A stretch of 64,000 nucleotides of DNA, taken from assembly GCF_006937785.1 (NCBI RefSeq), contig NZ_SJEE01000002.1, positions 124,001 through 188,000 of the forward strand. Reading direction: 5' to 3'. This DNA is from Pseudanabaena sp. UWO311 (GTDB taxonomy: Bacteria > Cyanobacteriota > Cyanobacteriia > Pseudanabaenales > Pseudanabaenaceae). The notes beneath the pieces are model-generated. The model had not been told where the DNA came from. It saw only the letters and a program-made list of their open reading frames with translations, and did no database searches. The position numbers and the translations under genes are program-made. Positions 35,295 to 45,063 of this stretch are shown piece after piece. Position 1 is the first letter of the stretch; each line of letters begins with the position of its first letter.

Positions 35295-35939
35295 CTAGTT
35301 GTCCCGATCGCTGTCTATGGATGCAACTCCAGAGATCGGACGATAGTTGTAATTAGCGATCGATGGTGAGGCATTGGGCATATTGCTGGGCGATTGAGGT
35401 CGCGATATTTTCATGATATCTTCTTTGATTGCTTCAAGATCAACATAGCGATCGGCAACGTTAATCAAATGGTCGCTGGTCATTGATCTCAGACTGACAA
35501 CCTCAACGCGAACACCTCGATAGCTTGCTGCGTCAACTGCGTAGGCAAGATCCCCATCACCGCTTACCAGTACAGCCGTGTCATAGGAGCCGATTAGGGC
35601 CATCATATCCACAGCAATTTCAACATCAAGGTTGGCTTTTTTGGAGCCATCAGGTAGCTGTACAAGTTCTTTAGAAATGACTCGATAGCCATTACGACGC
35701 ATCCACAACAGGAACCCTTGTTGCTTTTCATTAGTGCGATCAACACCTGTGTAGAAGAAGGCTCGTAATAACCGCGAGCCATCGGTAAGACATAATAGCA
35801 ACTTGGTATAATCGATTTCGATCCCCAGTTGGAGAGCGGCATAGAAAAGGTTGGAGCCATCAATGAAAATAGCAACTCGCCCTCGATTTTCTAAAATCTG
35901 ATCCGCTTTAAAGCCCGAATCTTGCTCAAAAGGTAACAT
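35295..35939 (-). CDS. LabA-like NYN-domain protein (DUF88)
   Basis: The NYN (PIN-like) nuclease fold is shown by VAIFIDGSNLFYAALQLG, LRAFFYTGVD, KANLDVEIAVDMMALIGSYDTAVLVSGDGDLAYAVDAASYRGVRVEVVSL and NVADRYVDLEAI; the Asp residues in IDGSN, VDMM and GDGD are the expected metal ligands. LabA in Synechococcus influences circadian output through RpaA. I chose ATG 35939 because AGGA lies nine bases upstream; ATG 35999 would add 20 residues with no such site. The C-terminal 40 residues are Ser/Pro/Asn-rich. Confidence 0.9.
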   Translation of the reverse strand: MLPFEQDSGFKADQILENRGRVAIFIDGSNLFYAALQLGIEIDYTKLLLCLTDGSRLLRAFFYTGVDRTNEKQQGFLLWMRRNGYRVISKELVQLPDGSKKANLDVEIAVDMMALIGSYDTAVLVSGDGDLAYAVDAASYRGVRVEVVSLRSMTSDHLINVADRYVDLEAIKEDIMKISRPQSPSNMPNASPSIANYNYRPISGVASIDSDRDN

Positions 35940-35999
35940 GTTTTTTCCTATAGAACGTTTATTATCTAGTGCCGTGGGATGAAGCTTTGGTATTAGCAT

Positions 36000-36375
36000 T
36001 GATACTTAAAACCGTCCTAAGTGTTTACCTAATTCGTTTACCTAATTCAGAAGAACCTCTTAAAACTTTTTAATAAACTGTCGCGTAGTTTATTTATGAC
36101 TAACGACGGAGGTTAAAAGTAATCTTTAAAATAAGAAAGTTAGCCTTATCCCAAGGATATTAAAAAAAATGAATTTACAATAAATATAAAGTGAATTTAA
36201 AAATATAAAGCGACTTTTTATAATAAAGCGATAATAATAAACAATTTATCACTATGACTTAACAAATATTATACACCATAAGTAAATATACTCAGAGGAG
36301 TAGGCTTTAGTGGTTTTAAGAGTCAAAAGATTCGAAATTTAATCATTGAAAATTAATAAGCAAAATGGATAAAAC
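36000..36375. other. AT-rich intergenic region metG-LabA-like gene
   Basis: No gene is visible. GTTTACCTAATTC occurs twice in direct tandem at about 36020-36046. The rest is A/T-rich with long runs of TAAA-type sequence, as in promoter or 3' regions. Confidence 0.55.
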
Positions 36376-37944
36376 CTAAGTAGTTTCAATACGTTGGAAG
36401 ATCGGTGTTGGGTTTGATAAGGGATGATTTGCTTGTAGTATTCCCCAATTTGTATGACTCCAATCAGGTGGAGAAGCTTCATCAAAATTTAATCCCAATT
36501 GCTGATAAGCTGCAATACTCAGGTGAGGGGTGATCGGCGAAAGTAGATAAACAGCAATCCGTACAGACTCGAGAAGGGTATATAAAGTTTCATTAACTTC
36601 TTTTTGTTTGCCAGCTTTAAACTGTTTCCAAGGAGTAGTTTCATCAATTAATTTGTTGCAATTCCAGATTAGCTCAAGAATTTTTTCGCACGCTGCCCGA
36701 AAGTTGAGATTTTGATAATCAATTGCTACGCGATCGCCTAAAGATGTAGCTTGGTCGATAATGGGTCGGATTAGGTCGGAAAATTCAGTGCGAACACTAG
36801 GATCATAGGTAGGTATAGTTTGCTGACAATATTTGTTTGCCATACCAAGACTACGATTGAGTAAATTGCCAAGACTATTAGCGAGATCAGCATTGACGAT
36901 CGCAATAAACCTCTCTTCGTTAAAGTCGCCATCTTTGCCAAACTCAATTTCTCTGAGGAAATAGTAGCGAATTGGGTCTGCACCATAGCGTTCAACAAGA
37001 TCGTAGGGATCAATGGTGTTGCCCAAGGTTTTCCCCATTTTTTGTCCATCTTTTGTCAGCAAACCATGACCAAAAACTCGCTTTGGCAGAGGCAATCCTG
37101 CCGACATGAGCATCGCTGGCCAGTAAATTGCATGAAACCGAAGGATGTCCTTACCAATAATATGTAAATTGAAGGGATACCAATATTTGAGGGCATTTTC
37201 GAGGGTCGGCTCATCATCAGGATCGAGCAAAGCAGTGACATAACCAAGCAAAGCATCGAACCAAACATAAATTGTATGGGTGGGATCGGTGGGGATCGGG
37301 AATCCCCAATCAAGATTGACACGGGAAATTGAGAAATCCTGTAACCCTTGCTTCATAAAGCCAAGAACTTCATTGCGGCGACTCTCGGGTTGAATAAAGT
37401 CAGGGTTATCTACTTGAAATTGATCAAGTGCGTCTTGATACTTGGAGAGACGAAAGAAATAGTTTGGTTCATCACGCCATTCGCAGACTACATTGGTATG
37501 GATCGGACAATGATGGCTTTCGGGGAGTTCGCGCTCTTCTTTAAATTCTTCGCAAGCAACGCAATACCAACCTTTTTGCTGATTTAAGTAAATATCACCT
37601 GCATCATAAACTCGTTGAAAAAATTCATTAACGATCGCTTGATGTTTGGGTGCAGTGGTGCGTGTAAAGCTGTCGAAGCGAATATTAAACTTTTCCCAAA
37701 GTGAATAAAACTCGGCAACGGTGCGATCGCAATGCTCTTGAGGTAATAAATTATTTTTTTCGGCAGTGCGCTGAATCTTTTGTCCATGTTCATCAGTACC
37801 TGTCACAAACATGACAGGATGTCCTTTGAGGCGATAGAACCGTGCAAAAGCGTCGGCAGCGATTGTGGGGTAGGCACTACCAATATGTGGGCGATCGTTG
37901 ACGTAAAAAAGTGGTGTGGTTAAAGCGATCGGTTCTAGGGACAT
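36376..37944 (-). CDS. metG: Methionyl-tRNA synthetase
   Basis: The 522-residue class I synthetase has TTPLFYVNDRPHIGSAYPTIAADAFARF (HIGH-type motif HIGS), the zinc-knuckle region WYCVACEEFKEERELPESHHCP, and the KMSKS-type loop GQKMGKTLGNTIDP, followed by the helical anticodon domain. It has no C-terminal tRNA-binding EMAP-like extension. It is divergent from tadA. Confidence 0.98.
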   Translation of the reverse strand: MSLEPIALTTPLFYVNDRPHIGSAYPTIAADAFARFYRLKGHPVMFVTGTDEHGQKIQRTAEKNNLLPQEHCDRTVAEFYSLWEKFNIRFDSFTRTTAPKHQAIVNEFFQRVYDAGDIYLNQQKGWYCVACEEFKEERELPESHHCPIHTNVVCEWRDEPNYFFRLSKYQDALDQFQVDNPDFIQPESRRNEVLGFMKQGLQDFSISRVNLDWGFPIPTDPTHTIYVWFDALLGYVTALLDPDDEPTLENALKYWYPFNLHIIGKDILRFHAIYWPAMLMSAGLPLPKRVFGHGLLTKDGQKMGKTLGNTIDPYDLVERYGADPIRYYFLREIEFGKDGDFNEERFIAIVNADLANSLGNLLNRSLGMANKYCQQTIPTYDPSVRTEFSDLIRPIIDQATSLGDRVAIDYQNLNFRAACEKILELIWNCNKLIDETTPWKQFKAGKQKEVNETLYTLLESVRIAVYLLSPITPHLSIAAYQQLGLNFDEASPPDWSHTNWGILQANHPLSNPTPIFQRIETT

Positions 37945-38069
37945 AGAAGACTCAATTCAGGACTAATACCATTTTGCAAAAGAATGGCAGCAAATGTAAC
38001 ATTAAACCCAAAAATTATCGGCGGCACAAAGTGCGGCCGTTAGTGTGGGGTTTTGATAATCTGGGTGCA

Positions 38070-38546
38070 ATGAAAAATTTAGAATTACATCAAATTTGGA
38101 TGGATCGGGCGATCGCACTCGCCAAAGATGCAGGGGCGGCGGGAGAAATACCTGTGGGGGCAGTAATTGTGAATAGTCTGGGAGAGGCGATCGCGACTGG
38201 CGTAAATCGCAAAGAGCGCGATCAAGATCCTACTGCCCATGCGGAAATTGTGGCAATTCGTGAGGCAGCGCGGGGATGGAAAGATTGGCATTTGAACGGA
38301 TGCACATTATATGTGACTTTAGAGCCTTGTCCGATGTGTGCGGGGGCAATTTTGCAAGCGCGGGTCAATACTTTGGTCTATGGTGCTGATGAACCGAAGG
38401 CAGGAGCCATTCGCACAGTAGCAAATTTGCCCGATAGTCCTGTTTCCTTTCATAAATTGGAGGTGATCGCGGGTGTTCGCGAACGAGAATGTCAGGAATT
38501 ATTACTTACTTGGTTTGAAAATCTTCGCCGTTATACCGAATCATAA
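38070..38546 (+). CDS. tadA: tRNA-specific adenosine deaminase TadA
   Basis: With start ATG 38070 the protein has 158 residues and begins MKNLELHQIWMDRAIALA. The deaminase motifs are PTAHAEIVAIREAA (zinc His and catalytic Glu) and TLEPCPMCAGAILQARV (two zinc Cys). It converts A34 to inosine in tRNA-Arg(ACG). An upstream in-frame ATG at 37974 would add 32 basic, non-conserved residues. A strong hairpin ends the gene. Confidence 0.95.
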   Translation: MKNLELHQIWMDRAIALAKDAGAAGEIPVGAVIVNSLGEAIATGVNRKERDQDPTAHAEIVAIREAARGWKDWHLNGCTLYVTLEPCPMCAGAILQARVNTLVYGADEPKAGAIRTVANLPDSPVSFHKLEVIAGVRERECQELLLTWFENLRRYTES

Positions 38547-38590
38547 AACTGTGGGTTTGGGGCTTTGCCCCAAACCCACAGTTTTATGAT
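38540..38590. terminator. Perfect 24-bp hairpin after tadA
   Basis: Arms 38540-38563 and 38567-38590 pair exactly around TTT and include the tadA stop; the core is CTGTGGGTTTGGGGC. T-tract TTTTAT on the right. Confidence 0.65.
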
Positions 38591-38818
38591 GGGAGCTGTT
38601 TCAAAATTTGCAACACAGATTTGTTTTTCTACGAGTTGTCTTACACTCGAAAATAATTAATTTCAGCTCCAACTTTAATACCAATAAGTTTTAAAGTTGT
38701 CAGCAAGATAAAAGCCATTACAAAAGACTTAATTGTTTTGGTGCTTTGCATTGGAATAAAAGATCTTGAAGTTAGTTAATCCTCAATTTGCTGTAACTAA
38801 ACGTTAGAGAAAATAATC

Positions 38819-39847
38819 ATGTTCAATACTATTATCGGCAAACAAGTGCTGCTAAAAAGCCGCAATTTATTAATATCTAATGGGATATTAATGGCAGCTT
38901 TGATAGGCATTGCAGGTTGGCAGTATCGCTACTTGTATAACTTTGCTCTTGGACCTTTTCCAGTTGATGTAAAAAAATTAGAGGAGATAAAATCCCTCGA
39001 TGATAGTTTGCAACAGTTTATTACAGTCAAGGGGAATGCAATCGATGATACTGGTGTTCAACAAATTACCAAAAGAGTGCGTCGTAGCACTGGTCAAACT
39101 GTTAGTGAGTCTGTGTCTGCTAAGTATCAAACGCTGAAACTAAACAAACGCATTCTTTTGGTGAAGTCTGGAGTCAGTGCCAACAGCACTCAAGTTACTG
39201 GTGGTCTGTCAGATATTTCCAGCGAAGTTAAAAGTAGAATTGTCGATCCAATTGAATCTCAGAGTTCTACACTCAAGGGAACATTTCTGCCATTTATTCT
39301 GGATACAGGTGATTATCGTGCTGTTGGTTATTTTGCCTTGCTATTTGGAGTGCCGATCTCATTATTTAGCCTGTGGAAAATCATATCCGCAATACGCTGG
39401 CGATCGAATCTTGGCAATCACCCAATTAGCAAGCGTCTAGCAAAGCTGGGTGATTGGCAAACTCTGATCCAAGAAATAGATACAGAGGCAAGTTCAGGAA
39501 TTAATACGATTACGATTGGGAATAACCAACTAACTCGCTCTTGGCTACTACAGCTTAAGAACGTTGACATGAACGCAATTAAAATCGACCAGTTAGTTTG
39601 GGCTTACAAAAAGGTGACTTCTACTAAGTATGGCAAATTTTATAGTGTGGCATTGCACGATCGCCAAGGCAAAGAGTATGCCTGTCCTTGTCCAAATGAG
39701 AATGATGTAGAGTTGCTGTTAAAAGAACTTTTTGCTCGCTTTCCTTATTTAATATTGGGCTATAGTGATGACCTAAAAAAATTGTGGAAGCGAGAACGGC
39801 AAAAAATGCTCGAGTCCGTCGATCAAGCTTGGCAAGCACAAGTTTAA
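38819..39847 (+). CDS. Two-transmembrane protein of unknown function
   Basis: I do not recognise this 342-residue protein. One hydrophobic helix lies near residues 20-38 (LISNGILMAALIGIAGW) and a second near 168-188 (AVGYFALLFGVPISLFSLWKII). Between them is a polar region of about 120 residues, probably on the outer face; the C-terminal 150 residues are soluble and contain SWLLQLKNVDMNAIKIDQLVWAYKKVT and a CPCPNENDVELLLKELF segment. The C-terminal part could be a PH-like domain, but this is a guess. A terminator follows. Confidence 0.7.
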   Translation: MFNTIIGKQVLLKSRNLLISNGILMAALIGIAGWQYRYLYNFALGPFPVDVKKLEEIKSLDDSLQQFITVKGNAIDDTGVQQITKRVRRSTGQTVSESVSAKYQTLKLNKRILLVKSGVSANSTQVTGGLSDISSEVKSRIVDPIESQSSTLKGTFLPFILDTGDYRAVGYFALLFGVPISLFSLWKIISAIRWRSNLGNHPISKRLAKLGDWQTLIQEIDTEASSGINTITIGNNQLTRSWLLQLKNVDMNAIKIDQLVWAYKKVTSTKYGKFYSVALHDRQGKEYACPCPNENDVELLLKELFARFPYLILGYSDDLKKLWKRERQKMLESVDQAWQAQV

Positions 39848-39851
39848 AATT

Positions 39852-39888
39852 CCACAAAAAAACCGCATTTTGTGCGGTTTTTTTGTGG
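39852..39888. terminator. Bidirectional Rho-independent terminator
   Basis: CCACAAAAAAACCGCA pairs exactly with TGCGGTTTTTTTGTGG around a 5-base loop, between two convergent genes. Confidence 0.8.
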
Positions 39889-39891
39889 CGA

Positions 39892-40353
39892 TTATTTGCT
39901 ACACAGCATATTGATCTGATCGACAATCTCACTTTCCTTCTTTGATGCGTTTTCCAAATCTTGCTTAGCTTTATTCATCGCATTGGGATCTTTAGCCTCG
40001 GATGCTTTGACTTGACCCTTTAAAGCTTGAGACGTATCCCCATAAACTCCTGATAATTGTGTTTGCAATTCTTTAAGCTTTGCATCTTGAACTGCGATCG
40101 CTTGAATTTCTGTACGAATTTGATCAATATTTGAGGCTAATGGCACAAAGCCAGCAATATCCTTAGGAATTGCCAGAGCAGTGGTTTTGTTGGCAATAGT
40201 AACAACTTTGTTACATTGGGAAATTTTACTTTCTCCACAACCATGGAGAACAAGTCCGATGGTCAAGACAGTAGCTCCAAGGGCAGCACGACGATTGAAA
40301 CGAGTTGGCAAACGATCCGACAAGTGCTTGGGAAATTGCGTTTGAAGTTGCAT
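39892..40353 (-). CDS. Small lipoprotein of unknown function
   Basis: The 153-residue protein has a lipoprotein signal with lipobox LHGC (Cys about 39) after a basic start with RFNRRAALGATVLTIG. The mature part is helical and charged, with a probable coiled coil (IRTEIQAIAVQDAKLKELQTQL and later KAKQDLENASKKESEI) and two terminal-region cysteines (SQCNK and MLCSK) that may be bridged. Function unknown. It is divergent from ilvD. Confidence 0.75.
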   Translation of the reverse strand: MQLQTQFPKHLSDRLPTRFNRRAALGATVLTIGLVLHGCGESKISQCNKVVTIANKTTALAIPKDIAGFVPLASNIDQIRTEIQAIAVQDAKLKELQTQLSGVYGDTSQALKGQVKASEAKDPNAMNKAKQDLENASKKESEIVDQINMLCSK

Positions 40354-40445
40354 TTGGTAATTGCCGATAGTCCAAGATGATTATTCTAGTGTCTAAAAAT
40401 TCTAAAATGTTTTAGTTGATTAAGCTAATAACAGAGATGTGAATT

Positions 40446-42131
40446 ATGTCCGACAATCGCAGAAGTCGTGCAATTACCGAAGGCGTTCAGCGATCGCCTA
40501 ACCGCGCTATGTTACGCGCTGTTGGTTTCCAAGACTCAGATTTTACTAAACCTATTGTCGGTGTGGCAAGCGCCCACAGCACAATTACCCCTTGCAATAT
40601 GGGGATTGCACCTTTAGCAATCCGCGCTGAAGCAGGAATTCGCGCTGCTAATGGGATGCCCCAAGTTTTTGGCACGATCACGATCAGTGATGGGATCTCC
40701 ATGGGAACTGAGGGGATGAAATATTCACTTGTGTCCCGTGATGTGATTGCAGACTCAATCGAAACTGCTTGCACTGGTCAGAGTATGGATGGCGTTTTGG
40801 CGATCGGGGGCTGTGACAAGAATATGCCAGGGGCGATGATCGCAATGGCAAGAATGAACATTCCCGCTTTATTTGTCTATGGTGGCACAATTGAACCTGG
40901 ACATCTTGATGGTGAAGATTTGACTGTAGTTAGTTCTTTTGAAGCCGTTGGTCAATATAGTGCTGGTCGAATTGACGAAGTCAGACTCAACTCAGTTGAG
41001 CGCAATGCTTGTCCTGGAGCTGGCTCCTGTGGTGGCATGTATACCGCTAACACCATGTCTTCAGCATTTGAAGCCATGGGCATGAGCTTGATGTATTCCT
41101 CGACCATGTCGGCTGTTGCACCCGAAAAAGCCGCTAATACCGAGCTGGCTGGCACTGTTTTAGTCAACGCGATTCGCAATAATTTGTTACCCCGTGACAT
41201 CATCACCCGTAAATCGATTGAAAATGCGATTTCTGTGGTCATGGCAGTAGGCGGCTCGACGAACGCGGTCTTGCACTTTTTAGCGATCGCCTATTCCGCA
41301 GGTGTGGAGTGGAACCTTGATGACTTCGAGCGTATCCGTGAGAATGTTCCTGTTCTCTGCGACCTCAAGCCATCGGGGCGTTACGTTGCAACTGACCTCC
41401 ATAAAGCAGGGGGGATCCCTCAGGTGATGAAAATGCTCTTAACTCATGGATTACTTCATGGCGACTGCATCACGATCACAGGGCAAACTGTCGAAGAGCT
41501 TCTCAAAGATATTCCTGCTGAACCTCGTGCCGATCAAGATGTTATCCGTCCTTGGGATCGTCCTATGTACAAACAAGGACATCTCTCGATTCTCAGAGGA
41601 AACCTTGCCTTAGAAGGGGCAGTCGCAAAAATCTCTGGTGTCAAGAATCCAATCATTACTGGCCCAGCCCGTGTTTTTGAATCGGAAGAAGATTGTCTTG
41701 GGGCAATTCTCGCTAACAAGATTAATTCTGGGGATGTATTAGTAATTCGCTACGAGGGACCAAAGGGTGGACCCGGTATGCGTGAAATGCTTGCGCCAAC
41801 CAGTGCGATTATTGGCGCTGGTTTGGGTGATTCTGTTGCTCTGATTACGGATGGGCGTTTCTCTGGCGGTACTTATGGAATGGTGGTTGGGCATGTTGCA
41901 CCTGAAGCTTTTGTGGGTGGTGCGATCGCCTTAGTAAATGAAGGCGATTCCATCACGATTGATGCACATCAGCGCTTGATTCAACTCAATGTCAGCGATG
42001 AGGAACTGACTACTCGTCGTGCGAATTGGAAACCTCCTGCTCCTCGATATACCAAAGGAGTTTTGGCAAAATACGCCAAACTGGTTTCGACAAGCAGTAA
42101 AGGTGCTGTGACTGACTTAGACTTGTTCTAA
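40446..42131 (+). CDS. ilvD: Dihydroxy-acid dehydratase
   Basis: The 561-residue protein contains the iron-sulphur and substrate motifs THxxTPCNMG-like ([10 protein letters not shown]), [31 protein letters not shown], and the C-terminal [22 protein letters not shown]. It converts dihydroxyisovalerate and dihydroxymethylvalerate to the keto acids of valine, leucine and isoleucine. The gene stands alone and ends at a family B hairpin. Confidence 0.98.
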   Translation: MSDNRRSRAITEGVQRSPNRAMLRAVGFQDSDFTKPIVGVASAHSTITPCNMGIAPLAIRAEAGIRAANGMPQVFGTITISDGISMGTEGMKYSLVSRDVIADSIETACTGQSMDGVLAIGGCDKNMPGAMIAMARMNIPALFVYGGTIEPGHLDGEDLTVVSSFEAVGQYSAGRIDEVRLNSVERNACPGAGSCGGMYTANTMSSAFEAMGMSLMYSSTMSAVAPEKAANTELAGTVLVNAIRNNLLPRDIITRKSIENAISVVMAVGGSTNAVLHFLAIAYSAGVEWNLDDFERIRENVPVLCDLKPSGRYVATDLHKAGGIPQVMKMLLTHGLLHGDCITITGQTVEELLKDIPAEPRADQDVIRPWDRPMYKQGHLSILRGNLALEGAVAKISGVKNPIITGPARVFESEEDCLGAILANKINSGDVLVIRYEGPKGGPGMREMLAPTSAIIGAGLGDSVALITDGRFSGGTYGMVVGHVAPEAFVGGAIALVNEGDSITIDAHQRLIQLNVSDEELTTRRANWKPPAPRYTKGVLAKYAKLVSTSSKGAVTDLDLF

Positions 42132-42134
42132 TAG

Positions 42135-42175
42135 AAATAAAGATTTGCGGCGCTTCGCGCCGCTAATCTTTATTT
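42135..42175. terminator. Family B hairpin between ilvD and the AIG2-like gene
   Basis: AAATAAAGATTTGCGGCGC faces GCGCCGCTAATCTTTATTT around TTC with one mismatch. It contains the stop codon of the minus-strand gene. Confidence 0.6.
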
Positions 42176-42592
42176 TCCACTCCAACATCCATCGATTTGA
42201 GCGACACCTCCAAATTCGCTCATTTGCAGCGAAGTCATAAAATATGCCCAAGCAAAGCCAAGAGAATTCCCTTCCAAATCAAAAACTTCTATCTCATAGC
42301 GATTATATAAATTCTCAGAAGTAGCGCGATCGCACTGATAATCTTCTAATTGATCTAGTGAGTTCAAAATGCTGACATTAGGAAATGAGAGTAAATATCC
42401 ATGAATTTGCCGATCTCCTAAAATCATCGCAGGATAACCCATCGGCAGCGCAAACAATTCACCATAGGCGATCGCCTGTTGTACAGAGATCTCTTTGCCA
42501 GCACAATATTGGTCGTAATTAGCTTCATTTGGCTTGAGCGTGCCATAGACGAAAACATGGCATAGATTGGGTGTAGGGATATTGGCGATCAT
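42170..42592 (-). CDS. Gamma-glutamylcyclotransferase-like (AIG2) protein
   Basis: The 140-residue protein has the family start HVFVYGTLKPNEANYDQYC, the loop LFALPMGYPAMILGD, and a conserved acidic residue in LDQLEDYQ, as in the GGCT/AIG2 fold. Members cyclise gamma-glutamyl peptides or act on related amides, but many are uncharacterised. It is divergent from the AAA ATPase. Confidence 0.88.
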   Translation of the reverse strand: MIANIPTPNLCHVFVYGTLKPNEANYDQYCAGKEISVQQAIAYGELFALPMGYPAMILGDRQIHGYLLSFPNVSILNSLDQLEDYQCDRATSENLYNRYEIEVFDLEGNSLGFAWAYFMTSLQMSEFGGVAQIDGCWSGK

Positions 42593-42736
42593 GATCTTTA
42601 TTTTGTTACTTGTTTGAGCGAAGTTACCTCCGCTTCTACTTTATGCTGATGCGATCGCACCTCAATCAGAGTTAGAATCAGCGCTAACATAGAATGTAAT
42701 CGCCGCATAGAAGATTATTAATAGGAAGCAGCATCG

Positions 42737-44632
42737 ATGAGTAATGACAAAGATAGTTTTAAAGACAAATTTGCCTTTAAAGTCGAGGGATTTGAGTCTC
42801 TGGTAGATGATGTCAAGCAGTTACTCAATCTCGATCAACTCATCGATCTTGCCCAAAAATTAGACGAGAAGCAAAAATCTGGCGAAATTCATACCGAGGT
42901 AAATGTTACTTCGCGCCCCTTATCAAGTATTCCCCGACGAGGTAATATTCCTCGATCGCCGCGTGCCGCAACTACATCAGGTGGAGATCGCGAAGTTACA
43001 TCTCCTCATGTCGTCAAACCTGAGCCGCCAAAAGATATTTCTCCCAACGAAAAACCTCTAGCGATCGCTGAACTAGTGGGTGGCTTAGGTGATACCTTAG
43101 CGCAATTACGCGATTTAGTCGAAATTCCTCTCAAGCGTCCCGATGTCTTAGCAAAATTGGGGCTAGAACCACCCAAGGGCGTATTACTAGTTGGTCCCCC
43201 TGGGACAGGTAAAACCCTCACGGCGAGATCGTTAGCCAATGTGTTGGGTGTAAATTACATTGCGATCGTTGGGCCAGAAATCATTAGTAAATACTATGGA
43301 GAAGCAGAAACTCGCCTAAGACAGGTTTTTGAGAAGGCTGTAAAATCTTCACCCTGTTTGATTTTTATCGATGAGATTGATGCTCTCGTTCCCAATCGCG
43401 CAAATGTAGAAGGAGAAGTTGAGAAGCGACTAGTTGCGCAGTTATTAGGCTTAATGGATGGATTTGCGGAAACTAAAGGCGTGATTGTGCTAGCAGCCAC
43501 CAATCGTCCAGATGCGATCGATCCTGCTCTGCGTCGTCCCGGTAGATTCGATCGTGAAATTATTTTCCCAATCCCCGATCGCAAAGCCCGTCGTGAAATC
43601 TTAGAAATTCATACGCGATCAATGCCTTTGACTAGTGATGTTGATTTGGAGGATATCGCCGATCGTGCCTATGGCTATGTAGGAGCTGATATTAAAGGAT
43701 TGTGCCAAGTGGCGGCAACTAATGCTCTGCGTCGGCAGGTGACAAGTGTTGCCGATATTCCTGATCATCTAGATGTGAATCGTGATGATTTTGAATTTGC
43801 GCTCAAGCAAGTTCAACCCGCTGTGTTGCGATCGCTGCAAATTCAAGTTCCCAAAGTCCAGTGGTCAGAAATTGGTGGACTTACCAAGATTAAACAAACC
43901 CTTCAAGAAGCCGTAGCAGGTGCTTTGGTTGATCCCGCTCTATATGCCCATACTCACGCCAAGGCTCCACGAGGCGTGCTGCTCTATGGACCCCCAGGAA
44001 CTGGCAAAACTCTACTCGCCAAGGCGATCGCTACTCAAGCCCAAGCTAATTTCATTTCTGTTGCAGGTTCCGAACTAATGACAAAATGGGTCGGTGCTTC
44101 CGAACAATCAATCAGACAGTTATTTTCCCAAGCAAGGCTGGCTGCTCCCTGCGTGATTTTTATTGATGAAATCGATACGCTTGCACCTGCAAGAGGAAGC
44201 TATCAAGGCGATAGCGGCGTAAGCGATCGCGTAATTGGTCAGTTACTTACAGAACTTGACGGCTTGCAATCTGCTGAGGGACTATTAGTAATTGGCGCAA
44301 CCAATCGCCGCGAGTCGATCGATCCTGCGCTATTGCGATCTGGTCGCATTGAGCTGCATATGATGGTGGATTTACCCGATCGCGATAGTCGGAGTTCAAT
44401 TTTAGAAGTGCATAACCGCGATCGCCCCCTTGCAGAAAATCTCAATTTAGAGGGTTGGGCAGAACATACAGACAATTGGAACGGAGCCGATCTCGCCTTC
44501 CTGAGCAACCGCGCCGCCATTTTTGCTATTCGTCGTCATCAGCGAGATGGTTCTAATCTGATTGAAAATCTGCGAATTACAAATGAGGATTTTGAACAAG
44601 CTTTGTCAGAAATTCAAGAACAACGCAGTTAA
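42737..44632 (+). CDS. CDC48/VCP-like double AAA+ ATPase
   Basis: The 631-residue protein has two AAA+ modules. Module 1 (about 105-345): Walker A GPPGTGKT, Walker B LIFIDEIDAL, sensor ATNRPDAIDPALRRPGRFDREI. Module 2 (about 370-625): YGPPGTGKTLLAKAIA, pore-like KWVGASE, VIFIDEIDTLAPARG and ATNRRESIDPALLRSGR. The N-terminal 100 residues are short and do not resemble the double-psi barrel N domain of CDC48. It probably unfolds protein substrates as a hexamer; client and adaptors are unknown. Second-module SRH has arginine residues for trans-activation. Confidence 0.92.
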   Translation: MSNDKDSFKDKFAFKVEGFESLVDDVKQLLNLDQLIDLAQKLDEKQKSGEIHTEVNVTSRPLSSIPRRGNIPRSPRAATTSGGDREVTSPHVVKPEPPKDISPNEKPLAIAELVGGLGDTLAQLRDLVEIPLKRPDVLAKLGLEPPKGVLLVGPPGTGKTLTARSLANVLGVNYIAIVGPEIISKYYGEAETRLRQVFEKAVKSSPCLIFIDEIDALVPNRANVEGEVEKRLVAQLLGLMDGFAETKGVIVLAATNRPDAIDPALRRPGRFDREIIFPIPDRKARREILEIHTRSMPLTSDVDLEDIADRAYGYVGADIKGLCQVAATNALRRQVTSVADIPDHLDVNRDDFEFALKQVQPAVLRSLQIQVPKVQWSEIGGLTKIKQTLQEAVAGALVDPALYAHTHAKAPRGVLLYGPPGTGKTLLAKAIATQAQANFISVAGSELMTKWVGASEQSIRQLFSQARLAAPCVIFIDEIDTLAPARGSYQGDSGVSDRVIGQLLTELDGLQSAEGLLVIGATNRRESIDPALLRSGRIELHMMVDLPDRDSRSSILEVHNRDRPLAENLNLEGWAEHTDNWNGADLAFLSNRAAIFAIRRHQRDGSNLIENLRITNEDFEQALSEIQEQRS

Positions 44633-44672
44633 ATCAAAATAAAACCTAAGGATACAATGCCCCCTGGTTTAT

Positions 44673-44963
44673 TTAGTATTCAAACACCCAAATTGCCCAA
44701 CCTTTTTTAATGACTGTAATCACATAGGCAGCCGAAAGACGATTCGTTATTTTTTCTACTTCTGACCAGTCAAAGCTAGCACGAAATAGGCTATAAGTGG
44801 AATTGTTGTAGGTAATCGCCGCTACAGGCTTATCCAAATCTTCAACCTTAATATGGTGATATCGAACTTCCGCAGGTGTAATCACAAAATTTGACTTTTT
44901 ACCCCCCAAACGAAATAGCTCATCTTCATCTAAAGTAGCGTTTTCATTTTTGGTATCTTTCAT
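44673..44963 (-). CDS. Small conserved-type protein of unknown function
   Basis: I do not recognise this 96-residue protein. It begins with an acidic, probably flexible segment (residues 1-20), followed by a compact domain with FVITPAEVRYHHIKVEDLDKPVAAITYNNSTYSLFRASF and a final hydrophobic AYVITVIKKGWAIWVFEY. The regular spacing and lack of overlap suggest a real gene. It converges on the AAA ATPase gene with a 40-base gap. Confidence 0.65.
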   Translation of the reverse strand: MKDTKNENATLDEDELFRLGGKKSNFVITPAEVRYHHIKVEDLDKPVAAITYNNSTYSLFRASFDWSEVEKITNRLSAAYVITVIKKGWAIWVFEY

Positions 44964-45025
44964 AGAGACATTTAGGCATTTGTAGGTATTTCCCTATTTT
45001 AACTAAATAAAGCTCAAAAAAACCA

Positions 45026-45063
45026 AAAGAGAGTGGTGGCGCGATGTACTGCAACTCTCTTTT
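45026..45063. repeat. Decayed family B hairpin
   Basis: AAAGAGAGT and ACTCTCTTT still pair, but the inner part (GGTGGCGCGATGTACTGCA) no longer does. The outer sequence is the same as at 6166 and 48820, which shows the decay of a family member. Confidence 0.5.
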